This document shows positions 18,754 through 27,044 of a DNA stretch of 28,256 nt, piece by piece. Position numbers and translations under genes: made by a program. The notes beneath the pieces were generated by a model, which saw only the letters and a program-made list of their open reading frames with translations, was not told where the DNA came from and ran no database searches. The DNA is from Saccoglossus kowalevskii. Its lineage: Eukaryota; Hemichordata; Enteropneusta; Harrimaniidae. How positions within the stretch are numbered: position 1 is the stretch's first letter; each line of letters opens with the position of its first letter. Location: positions 445,825 through 474,080 of the forward strand of contig NW_003108085.1 of assembly GCF_000003605.2 (NCBI RefSeq). Reading direction: 5' to 3'.

Positions 18754-18888
18754 TCAATTGCCGATCTTCTGTCTTCTTATTGCGAAAAATAACGGCGAAA
18801 ATAAACTTTGCAAGAACTGTCGGAGTTGTCTTTCTGAAGATTCGCGTACTGTCGATGTACCGTGAACACATTGCAGGTGGTTCGCGGG
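18754..18888 (-). CDS. Candidate exon 2 of a small secreted peptide precursor
   Basis: An acceptor of high quality (GATTTTTGTTTCAG, ending at 18889) opens 44 codons in phase 0, the phase in which the signal-peptide exon at 19283-19215 ends. TGA follows at 18756-18754. The frame starts PANHLQCVHG, has a charged middle, then a predicted amphipathic helix RQLRQFLQSLFSPLFFA, a dibasic RR and QKIGN. With exon 1 the precursor is 67 residues with three cysteines, one of them after the signal. LRQFLQ also occurs near the start of vertebrate preprosomatostatin propeptides. Six residues are too few to claim homology, and no somatostatin-like cyclic core is present. It could instead be an unrelated peptide or chance. 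The minus-strand frame overlaps other open frames. Confidence 0.35.
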   Translation of the reverse strand, partial: PANHLQCVHGTSTVRESSERQLRQFLQSLFSPLFFAIRRQKIGN

Positions 18889-19214
18889 CTGAAACAAAAA
18901 TCTTGTAGCAATTGGCGAACTCTTGTAGCAATTTCCATCTTTTAGTGGACTTTTCTATCACATCCCGCGCGCTTTTTGCGGGTTTCCCGTCTGAATATAT
19001 ACGTTGTGATCAGGAAAATGGTCGAGCGTGCCGGTCGGGAGACAGACCACCTTCAATTTGCGAACATGCACGTGAATTTATGACATGCAAAACGTGAGTT
19101 GACAATACCAGAATAAGAAGAAGGAGAAGGCATTACAGCACACAAAAATGCGGGCTAACAAATATTCACAGATAAGCATACAGTAAGTTGAATGAGACAA
19201 CTAATATTTCTTAC
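18889..19214 (-). other. Putative 326-bp intron of the minus-strand peptide gene
   Basis: It begins GTAAGAAAT and ends TTTTTGTTTCAG; CACTAAAA about 50 nt before the end could be a branch site. On the opposite strand it contains a Cys-rich open segment with its own donor-like GTGAGT (see findings). Confidence 0.35.
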
Positions 19215-19283
19215 CTCAAACGGCGCTGCAAGTACAAAACCCAGAGCACAAACGAGAAGTAGCGCATAGTGAAGACAAAACAT
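19215..19283 (-). CDS. First coding exon: signal peptide of a secreted protein
   Basis: ATG at 19283 opens 23 codons ending exactly at GAG|GTAAGA, a consensus donor in phase 0. The peptide is a textbook signal sequence: a short N-terminal part MFCLHY, a hydrophobic core ALLLVCALGFVLA, then AAPFE, with probable cleavage after an Ala of VLA or VLAA. No other frame gives such a product. A signal peptide ending on an exon boundary is common in genes for neuropeptides, hormones and small secreted proteins. Upstream are a TATA-like ATAAAAAG, about 90 nt of 5' leader, and CACGCCC and TGCGCATGCG motifs. The rest of the protein depends on which downstream exon is used; the nearest candidate is 18888-18754. 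Confidence 0.55.
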
Positions 19284-19372
19284 GATGCCAACCTGGAAAG
19301 AAACGTGTGCCTGGAGAGAGAGTCACAGCAGAGTCTTGTTCGGAAACACTACATACACTGTCAGCTGCTCAC

Positions 19373-19380
19373 CTTTTTAT
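19373..19380 (-). promoter_or_regulatory. TATA-like box of the minus-strand peptide gene
   Basis: On the minus strand CTGATAAAAAGGTGAGC lies 90-97 nt before the ATG at 19283. Initiation about 30 nt downstream would give a leader of roughly 65 nt. Further upstream are GCGCATGCGTGCC and CCACGCCCAC, plausible NRF1-like and KLF/Sp-like sites. Confidence 0.35.
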
Positions 19381-19439
19381 CAGAGCGCGACTGCCATGGC
19401 ACGCATGCGCATAGCTCACATCGAAATATGTGGGCGTGG

Positions 19440-20173
19440 TCGTTTGTCAGAATAGATATGACCGCCGCCGTGTTTCGTGTAAATTGGAGACAGTTGTCAC
19501 TAAATCAGTGCATCCATACGACCATGTCGTCCACTGATGGTTTCTATGGAAACGTGATGCAAGCAGTTTACGTACATAAACGGTGACGTATCGGGTTTAA
19601 TATACTTTGGGGCGCAGGCAATGACCGATTTACCCCGTAGATGACCAACATCCCGGGCGTGTACCTCCATGAACAGGCAACGAACTTTTCTGAAGTTCGC
19701 AAAAGCTCTCGACTGACATCGATGGCAGATTGCAGTGTGTGCATATAAGTTGCTATCGGAATAAACATGGATTTAAGAATGATTTGTTTTTTTTCTCACA
19801 CTTCCCAATCACACCAGTGTGTCATTTCCCCCTGGACACCCAAAGTCAAACGGATGAAAGTTGGGCTGAATGTGAAATTGGGAAATTAAAAATGGTGAAA
19901 AATAGAATATAGGTGCAAAGTTAATTCTACCGTGAATTGAAGCTTACAAACATATACTAACATGTGTCGTTAGTAGGAAAGTTTCCAAATGATGTTGCAC
20001 AAAATGCGAAACACAATAAAAAAAAAAGTTTAATGAAGTACGTTGTCAAGGGGATATTATAGTACTCAACGGTGTTGTAAGGCCAAAAAAAATTGTTTTG
20101 TTGCCCTCAGCGATCGACCGAAAAATATGAAATATCGGGTCGCGTTTTTTCCCCATATACCTCGGCTATTTAC
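19440..20173. other. Upstream flank of the peptide gene; no exon seen
   Basis: Open frames of 60-105 codons exist on the plus strand (19269-19586 runs antisense over the promoter and exon), without splice support. No repeat ends were recognised. Regulatory sequence for the minus-strand gene would be expected here. Confidence 0.3.
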
Positions 20174-20327
20174 CAGTGGCGGATTCAGCAAAATGTATTG
20201 GGGGGGGGGGGTCCAAGCTTCGCTTAAGATATACGGAGCGTAAATCGCAGAAAAGCTATGCGTAATCCAGATGATATGAATCGTCATGCGTGGGGGGGGG
20301 GGGTGCCCTTCTCTGGATCCGCCACTG
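20174..20327. mobile_element. Non-autonomous hAT MITE with perfect 8-bp duplication
   Basis: The left end is CAGTGGCGGATTCAG and the right end is the complement of CAGTGGCGGATCCAG, 14 of 15 identical. Both sides are flanked by CTATTTAC (20166-20173 and 20328-20335), an exact 8-bp target-site duplication. Eight-bp duplications and CAGTGGCG ends define the hAT superfamily. The 154-bp element has a G11 run near the left end and a G12 run near the right end, in the same orientation, and no coding capacity. The intact duplication suggests a comparatively recent insertion. Confidence 0.95.
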
Positions 20328-20335
20328 CTATTTAC

Positions 20336-20754
20336 GATACCCTCAGTTTTCACGAGCTAAAAAAAAAATACGACTGACCCAATTTTTTAATTTTCCGACT
20401 TGAGGGCAACATAAGTTTTTTTTTTTTTGGCCTAATACTAGTATACTGTCTATTTGCCCAGTTGACGGACAACGTTGAATTCGAGCCCCTCCTCCCTAAT
20501 TCTAGCCGTTTTAATTGTGCGTTTTTTTCCTTGTGGGTATACCTGAATGTGGATGTTAGTTTGAAGTACGCTCGCACACGCATTTTACCACACGTCTCGG
20601 CGATAAATCGTTCCAGGCAGTGAACGTGCGACAGCTGCATTTCTGAATCTTATGTTACTTACATTGTACCATTTTGTCTCTCGCCGCTAATTGGACGTTC
20701 GCGCCCACGTGATAAGAAAATAGGGGCTCGTTCGCGGACGTTTTTTTTTTGCAG
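20336..20754. other. No supported gene
   Basis: A 96-codon minus frame (20350-20640) lacks a motif or splice support. A and T runs are frequent. The segment leads into the T10GCAG acceptor that ends at 20754. Confidence 0.35.
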
Positions 20755-20820
20755 TCATTAGTGCGTAACCGCTTGAAACCAAAACTGTTGGTATTCATGA
20801 CATTTAGTGCCCACACATGA
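20755..20820 (+). CDS. Weak candidate last exon, plus strand
   Basis: The acceptor CGGACGTTTTTTTTTTGCAG ends at 20754. Phase 0 is open for 21 codons (SLVRNRLKPKLLVFMTFSAH, then Thr) and stops at TGA. AATAAA at 20896 and again at 20901 is followed by CTGTGTCTGTCGGTG, a good GT-rich element. The order and spacing fit a terminal exon. The open frame is too short to be persuasive alone, and no upstream exon was found. On the opposite strand the same segment holds an 83-codon frame ending FFEDFDNLIH with a good acceptor at 20891, so even the strand is uncertain. Confidence 0.22.
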   Translation, partial: SLVRNRLKPKLLVFMTFSAHT

Positions 20821-20895
20821 AAACAATACAAACTAATGTATCAGATTATCAAAATCTTCAAAAAACCTCTGATATAAGTGATCAGAAAACTGAAA

Positions 20896-20906
20896 AATAA
20901 AATAAA
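20896..20906 (+). terminator. Overlapping AATAAA pair with GT-rich downstream element
   Basis: AATAAAATAAATT is followed within 12 nt by TTCTGTGTCTGTCGGTGTTT. This is one of the better-formed poly(A) sites in the window. Confidence 0.35.
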
Positions 20907-21800
20907 TTAAAAAAATTCTGTGTCTGTCGGTGTTTTTATTCAACTCCACACTTGTGTGATGTGTGAAGAACAATATTTTAAAATGATACGGAAGAGTACG
21001 TATGTTGTCGATTTTAAACTCAATGGTGAAGCACAGTGAGAGAAAAGGGGCGCATAAGTACGAAATAATTAATTTAAATCTCATTTTACGGAAGTTATGT
21101 AACCGGGTTAATGTATCGGTGCATTTTACACAATTGTATTTTTTTTTTCGATTATTAGTGATTCATTTGAAAAATGCAATGTTGTTCTGTTGGTCCCCTG
21201 TGGGGATTTTGTCATGCACAATTTCAATTTACGTTAATAGAAATTTTGTATTTAGAAAATTGGTCAAACATTTCGCGTATCCGCGAGAATAAAACGAAAT
21301 TTCGGAGAATCGAACGAAGTTCTCTAGTCTGCGTTTCCTCGAATTAGTTACGAAAGTAATTCATTGCGGTTCGTCAATTAATTTGGCTGTACACGCAATC
21401 TTTGAGTAAAAATATTAAAAATCAATATACCCGAATTTCCATAATTAAAGCTGTCGAGTACTGGCCGATTGATATTTGAATTGTTTTTGGCAGTACTGCC
21501 AGGTATCCATTGTGGGCGTGTATACAAAAGCGAAACATACAAAGAAATGTGCATGCTGATATATGCCCGATTGTCGCTTTCTTGTACTTCCGTGTTACCC
21601 TTCTGTATCCTGACAATTCTGCTCAAATACGTAAACCATGGAAGGCAGTACCTTCCATGCTTAAACAAACACTGCACCGACGTGGGGGTTCATAACCCTC
21701 ATAGCAATAATATCCTGCCAACGAAGCAACACATATAACCCGTATCTACTAATCGAATATCTCTATGATTGTTTTCTAGTTCATTATCTTGCCATGACCC
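20907..21800. other. No supported gene; two short perfect palindromes
   Basis: GGCAGTACTGCC at 21490-21501 and CATGGAAGGCAGTACCTTCCATG at 21637-21659 (9-bp arms, 5-nt loop) share the core GGCAGTAC. Open frames of 60-100 codons occur on both strands over the same bases (21378-21738), without splice or motif support. Confidence 0.35.
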
Positions 21801-22217
21801 GTGAATCAAAGTTCGTTTGAGGTAACTGGCTTCCTCGAGCGCAGACTGACACAATATTCGACTATTCCGATCAACATCATGCAAACAGATAACATTTTTT
21901 GGTTATTATGTCTGTTAAGACGATTGTGTTTCATGCGTAATGGTGTAAAGTTATCGAAACATGATATAGGAACAATGGCAGTAATGCAAACGTCTTTTAA
22001 TACCAAAGAAGGCTTTCCATTATCTGCAATGTGTTACAAGTATGGCTTCAGGCAGGCTCCTTTGTTTTCAAGGGATATCATTTATTTTCTTGCTTATGAA
22101 AGTTTCTTCTTGCTTTCAAACTTTAAGGCTAGTATCCCAACAAAATCGACAAATGAGGAAAAATGTTTTTTTTTTTTTTTTTATAAGATTATGTTTTGCG
22201 TGGGCATAAGAGTATAA
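21801..22217 (+). other. Longest open frame not made by a repeat, 138 codons, unassigned
   Basis: It begins at a GTG, so a true start is not implied. The middle part (about residues 45-115: NGVKLSKHDIGTMAVMQ..., KEGFPLSAMCYKYGF) has mixed composition more like protein than the flanks. The end is an artificial Phe run from a T16 tract near 22167-22182. There is no recognised domain and no clear splice sites. In DNA of this composition a frame of this length can arise by chance. Confidence 0.2.
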
Positions 22218-23532
22218 CATTAAATTGTATTCATTGACGCCTCTGATTTCTACGATTGAATAACGCTAACAAACACACCGCGTACGAGCAAAGAACACCG
22301 TGTATCCCGAAACAGACCAACATACCACGTGGAACCAACATTTCAAAAAGACTTAAGGTACAGATGCAGGTTCGCGGGCACTTGGGAGTGAAATTGTTTT
22401 TTGCTTTTTATTATCCAAACAGTCTTGGCTATATATAGACTGTTAAAATTTTGTAGAATTGTGAATAGTGGAACATACTCAAAAAACGATTTTAAAATAT
22501 AGATAACATGTGCAAACATTATCTCTTTCGAATGCTTAGCAAGATTTAGCAAGACTGTACATAAATAATAAAAAAGAAACATGGTGAAAAAAAGAAATGA
22601 CGGGATCTCCATATTATGCACTATATTTAACTTTTTACAAAACTATAATACATTTAAATTTGGAACTGTTACAGCCATTTTAAATATGAGCATTAGCAAA
22701 CTTCTTACCGAGTGAATTGTTATGCAAATTATCAATTATCTCGGCTTCTTTGTGCACATCCCAGAATTTACGCCTACTTACAGATTCGAACTGGTGTTTT
22801 TTTTTGAAAAGAAGAAATCAAAATATATATTCATTTTCCTAAAAATAGCCACATTATTCTATGACAATCTACCGAATAATGTGGAACCAACACTGCGGAC
22901 TTCAGAATATCGTGCTGCTGGATGACTAAATACTGTACACGCCAGACGAATGCCGCTTACGTCAAGTATACCATATATACACTCAACAACCGTGTAAGTC
23001 CAAAATAAGACAAACTAATGTTGAATATGATGGGCAAACATACACTCCGAGACCACATATCCTGAAATGTTTATGTGCACGGGTTAAAAAAAAAACTGTA
23101 CACGAAAACTAGACTTTACATACACGTGTCGCAACCTTAACCAAAAGATATGGCATCTTGGCCTAAGTCTCACCATGGACCTACCAATGGCCCCATTCAC
23201 CAAGAGGACAGGTGACAATGTTTATCTGGAAAGTTTTTGAAAATAAAACGAAAAGATAAAAATCCGTCCCACACGCATACAGCAACTCTACCATTACATG
23301 CAGGAAATATCATACCTGACAGTAACACTATCCGACTATTTTTTATTATATCTAGTGTATCCTGTTCAATATGATTTCCTGTGGCAAATTTACTACCATA
23401 ATTCAATTTAATTTGTAACATTATTACTACAGACACGCCCAATGCAATGGTTCGTTGAACGCTCCAGTTTTGTAAAGGTGAGTCACCGATTTCATCTTTA
23501 CCGTATTTTGATGCATAATGGAGTGGTGTATA
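22218..23532. other. No firmly supported gene
   Basis: AT-rich. A 45-nt open segment at 23433-23477 lies between CTACAG and AAG|GTGAGT (see findings). On the minus strand an 81-codon frame (23442-23197) overlaps it. Neither has a recognisable motif. Confidence 0.3.
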
Positions 23533-23740
23533 CTGTAAAATACTTAATTTTCACTTGGAATTAATTTTCGCTATTTTCGATGAAGGAATGATTCAGTGAA
23601 AATAAAATCCATCGAATATACCTTTTTTCCTACATTTTACATTTAACTCGTCAACAATCAGTGAAAATAAATTCCATACAAAACACCCGAAAAGTATTTT
23701 CAGCAAAAATTAATTCCAGCTAAAATTAAGTATTCTACAG
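23533..23740. mobile_element. Family B MITE (CTGTAAAATAC ends, TA duplication)
   Basis: The left end CTGTAAAATACTTAATTTT and the right end, the complement of CTGTAGAATACTTAATTTT, are flanked by TA on both sides. The inverted similarity continues inward through GGAATTAATTTTCGC. TA duplication and short size fit a Tc1/mariner-type MITE. The interior matches the copy at 3501-3795. No coding capacity. Confidence 0.85.
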
Positions 23741-23955
23741 TATTTAAACTGAAAGAATCATGATGCGGATGATAATTAAGAGGTTTCACTGATGACATAT
23801 ACATTTATTCGGTAATTATTATGATCGAATTTTAGCGATTTTACACAGGACAAAGGTTTTTATTTTGGTAATTTACATTAATTAAACAAAATGCAGATTA
23901 CTACTAGTACTTATTTATTATTCACGCCCGCCTTAAAGAGCTTGGGCTTACTGGA

Positions 23956-24084
23956 AATAATATGAGGGTTATTGCGAGGATACTGCAAGGTATGCACGAA
24001 GACAGTACATCGGAGTATCGACCGACGCTCCCGCGAACTGTCTGGGTGCATATTTGGCAGTATCCTCATATTAACCTTATTATT
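23956..24084. mobile_element. Foldback element with about 50-bp imperfect arms
   Basis: The left arm (23956-24006) and right arm (24037-24084) are inverted copies. Shared blocks are AATAAT, GAGGATACTGC, TATGCAC and AGACAGT, with a 30-bp GC-richer loop. The structure would fold into a long hairpin. It resembles a palindromic MITE; I cannot see a clear target-site duplication. The frames across it on both strands are by-products of the palindrome. Confidence 0.7.
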
Positions 24085-24748
24085 ATACATCTTTTTTTTC
24101 CAAGGATACATCATGAGAATCCCGAAATCCAAAACAGAATCAGCGAACTTCTGTGTGTGAAGTCCGGTCAAACCCTATGAGCAGCCATGTTTGTTTTTAT
24201 TACTAGAGGACGCTTACGCGCGTAATCGTTCCATATTTGGAATTCGCATTTCCTAATATGGTAGTATGAAAATACCCCGTAAAATACCGCCAAATTACGG
24301 TACGCTGTAACTTATGGCATTACAGTGACAGATGTATAATAAACATTACTATCAGGGGAAAAAATAAATGATTATCCCAACTTATATTATATACCCATAC
24401 ACCATACAGATCTAGATGTATCGCAAGATCATCAAGTTGTTTGAAATATGAAAAGTATTTTATATATAAACAGATGTGGATATTGAAAAAAAATCTGAAG
24501 AATTGTGTTTACTTAACACTATATTATACTACGTGATCAAGTGAAGTAATTCATTGAGAACATTGACCATCAGACATTTTAAATTAAAATAGTTCTAGTC
24601 TCAACAAATACTTACTACCCGGATATGATATTTTTTTGTTAGGAACGAGACGAATGCATAATTTCCCTACGCCGAAGATGATATTGAACGTATGCTGGAA
24701 TTTCTCACTGAAAGTATGGTTTGAGGAAATAATTTTTCAACAAACTAT
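24085..24748. other. AT-rich, no gene seen
   Basis: No splice-supported frame on either strand. Nothing repetitive noticed except A/T runs. Confidence 0.4.
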
Positions 24749-25040
24749 CGGTCACTGGTAGGTTAGTCGTTATCGCACCAGACTCATGATCGGTAGACCC
24801 AAGTTCAAATCCTACCTCCGGCTGAACATTAAAAGAGTCGACCCCTACCCTGGGTGAGAGTGCCACAGTCTCATTAGGAAGGCCAATTGCACTGGCCGAG
24901 ATTCATTCACTAACGAATGCGACTTTGACTATCGGCATTCCAGTGGCGGACAAACTGTATTCTCTTGCTTCATTGCAGCTGAATTTCTACAGGAATTAAA
25001 TACAAATAAAATAAATAAGATAAATACAAATAGGCTAAAT
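24749..25040 (+). mobile_element. tRNA-derived SINE with a tRNA-Met-like head
   Basis: The head has an A-box-like GGTTAGTCGTTATCGCACC and a B box AGTTCAAATCC (24802-24812). The anticodon arm CCAGA-CTCATGA-TCGG reads as anticodon CAT, as in elongator tRNA-Met. After the head comes a non-tRNA body with TCGACCCCTACCCTGGGTGA, GGCCAATTGCACTGGCCGAG and TCGGCATTCCAGTGGCGG. The tail is A-rich, with repeated AAATACAAATAAAATAAAT-type units. Pol III promoter, body and repeated tail give the standard SINE layout at about 290 bp. It is transcribed by RNA polymerase III and moved by a partner LINE, as is known for the class. Confidence 0.85.
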
Positions 25041-25750
25041 TCTTTAATTTGATTATTATATTATATACTTTCCATCATTAATCATGATTTTAATGAATAT
25101 ATTACAATGATGTATCAAGCTGAACTTGAGGTTAAGGAGGCTTCATAATTAGATAAGTGTTTTGAGTTGGATTCTGTTTTTCATCAAACTGTATGGCAAG
25201 AGAAATGATTTTAATTGCACCTTTACAACAATATCCAATACCTTCCTACACAATGGGCATTCATTTACCAACTTATTCTCTATGCTGCTAACTTTAATAC
25301 ATATACAGATTTCAAGAAAACTTTTTTTAGTAGGGAATCTGTAATGTTATTTTTTTCTTCTTGGAAATGAAAAGTAAAAAAAAAAAGACGTCATCTCGCG
25401 GACTCTTGTATTAGTATTGGTTATTTGGTGTAAACGACTGAAATATCGTCTGAAGTCTGAATAAAATTTGGCAGATAAAACTTCTGCACACAAAACGTTA
25501 AACGTGAGCACATATGTTACACATGACGGGTCTTTTTTTTCGCAAACATAAAATAAAATTATTTATATTATAATTTATTAAGCATTTATTTCCCAATATT
25601 CTTTCAAATATCATATCGCCACATTATATGCATAATATAAAGAAGCGGTCAGACTATTACGCCTCCAAATAACTTCATTGATCTTAAAATATCAAAATTC
25701 TTTCAAATTTCGGTTGCCCCGAAAGCACGGCACAGTGGGAGGCGTGGCCT
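25041..25750. other. AT-rich, no gene seen
   Basis: A 60-codon plus frame at 25162-25344 and short minus frames lack support. An A11 run at about 25377-25387 precedes GACGTCATC. Confidence 0.4.
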
Positions 25751-25874
25751 ATTTAGAATATGTCAACAACCAATCACAAGACTGGTTACGAACCACACAG
25801 AGTTTACGACTCGGTTAGCCTTGCTCAACTGGTTCGTAACCAGTCGTGTGATTGGTTGTTGACACATTCTAAAT
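25751..25874. mobile_element. Foldback element, 45-bp arms 43/45 identical
   Basis: The left arm 25751-25795 and right arm 25830-25874 are inverted copies differing at two positions; the 34-bp loop is unrelated. Each arm carries ACCAATCAC, a CCAAT-box core, and GACTGGTTACGAACCA. The arms' high identity suggests recent origin or maintenance. It could be a palindromic MITE or a hairpin that produces small RNA if transcribed. No clear target-site duplication is seen. Confidence 0.85.
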
Positions 25875-26069
25875 TTGTGTAGTTTTCTTCATTTATATTT
25901 CAGCTATTTCGTTCGTTTCCAAAACATGATGTGAAAAACTTTAAATTCTATTTTTTTTAAATTCATTATTTCTTATGGCAACAATTTTGTCGCTAATAAC
26001 GTTTATGCAACATTCAAATGTTGACGAAAATGTTGACTTGCGTGCTGATAATCCTGTGAACTACCTTGT

Positions 26070-26457
26070 GTGATGGTGCATGGGTGAGGCACGACGGTAC
26101 ATGGGTAAGTCGTGATGACATATGGGTGACGCGTGATGCTTCATGGGTTAGCCGTGAAGGTACATGAGTGAGGCGTAGTGGCGCATGGGTGAGGCGTGAT
26201 GGCGCCTGGGTGAGGCGTGACGGTACATGAGTAAGGCGTGATGGCGCATGGGTGAGGCGTGAAGGTACATGAGTAAGGCGCGATGGCGCATGGGGGAGGC
26301 GTGATGGCGCATGGGTGAGGCGTGATGGTACATGGCTTAGGTGTGACGGTACATGGGGGAGGCGTGATAGTGCGTAGGTTAGCCGTGAAGGTGCATGAGT
26401 GAGGCGTAATGACGCATGGGTGAGGCGTGATAGTACATGGGTGAGGCGTGTTGGTGC
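26070..26457. repeat. 21-bp minisatellite, about 18 units
   Basis: The unit approximates CATGGGTGAGGCGTGATGGYR, with variants at the last bases (GGCG, GGTA, GGTG). Because 21 is a multiple of three, one frame on the minus strand stays open as an (LTHAPSR)n-like heptapeptide run, giving a 203-codon frame with unrelated flanks. I interpret this as a by-product of repeat geometry. There is no splice or start evidence for translation. Confidence 0.93.
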
Positions 26458-26837
26458 ATTAACTTCAATAAATTTGATTTTGCTTGATAAAAATATTGTT
26501 TTTCCTCCATAAAAACGAATAAATTTAACATTGTCGAACGTCCCCATGAACATATCACAATACGTGATGAATTCAACATTGTAGAGTGTATGGCGCACAA
26601 ATCTAAATTGATATATTGAAATCAAAATTTCAATATTTAATGTGTATTGGTAGAACCCGACCTAGTTTCAACGTATACGCAAAGGGACCGGCATATCCGG
26701 TGGCAGACAAAACATTGTGGTTTTAGTCAGCCGTCATCAATAGCCGAAACATTTTTCATATTTTGTAGTCGTCAGTAAACGTTTTTCCGATTTGTACAAA
26801 TTTATCGTCTGCGCACATTGTCCGCATGTAACCAGTT
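26458..26837. other. No gene seen
   Basis: An AT-rich left half continues the minus-strand minisatellite frame without motif. The right half is mixed. No signals noticed. Confidence 0.4.
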
Positions 26838-27044
26838 CTACGCACGGTACAACGTTCTGTGATTACATCGAATTTTCGGTGTAAAATGTACACCGTAAAC
26901 AACCCTAGACTCTTGAAAATGTAAAATAATGACCCGCCAGTAAATAGTACTAGTACATTTTCCTCCCTTGTACGAGTAATTACCCACTCCTAGAGGCGAA
27001 TGAATCCCACTATTGAATGTGGCACGTGCTTTAGCGCGTTTCTC
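26838..27044 (-). CDS. Candidate last exon, minus strand
   Basis: The acceptor TTTTCAACAGATATTTCAG ends at 27045. Phase 0 is open for 68 codons and ends in TAG at 26840-26838. The first part is basic and plausible as protein (EKRAKARATFNSGIHSPLG, then NYSYKGGKC). The later part (VIILHFQESRVVYGVHF) is less characteristic. A weak internal donor (GG|GTAATT) would end the exon after about 21 codons. No AATAAA is seen soon after the stop, so an internal-exon reading is possible. No family is recognised; upstream exons would be to the right. Confidence 0.28.
   Translation of the reverse strand, partial: EKRAKARATFNSGIHSPLGVGNYSYKGGKCTSTIYWRVIILHFQESRVVYGVHFTPKIRCNHRTLYRA

Noticed and set aside
19269-19586. 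105-codon plus-strand frame
   Set aside because: It is antisense to the promoter and signal-peptide exon of a better-supported minus-strand gene and has no motif or splice sites.
22780-22800. B-box-like CCAGTTCGAATC on the minus strand
   Set aside because: No A box at the required distance and no cloverleaf, so not a tRNA or SINE head.
24749-24820. Functional tRNA-Met gene
   Set aside because: The acceptor stem does not pair, the A box is imperfect, and the unit continues into a SINE body with an A-rich repeated tail.
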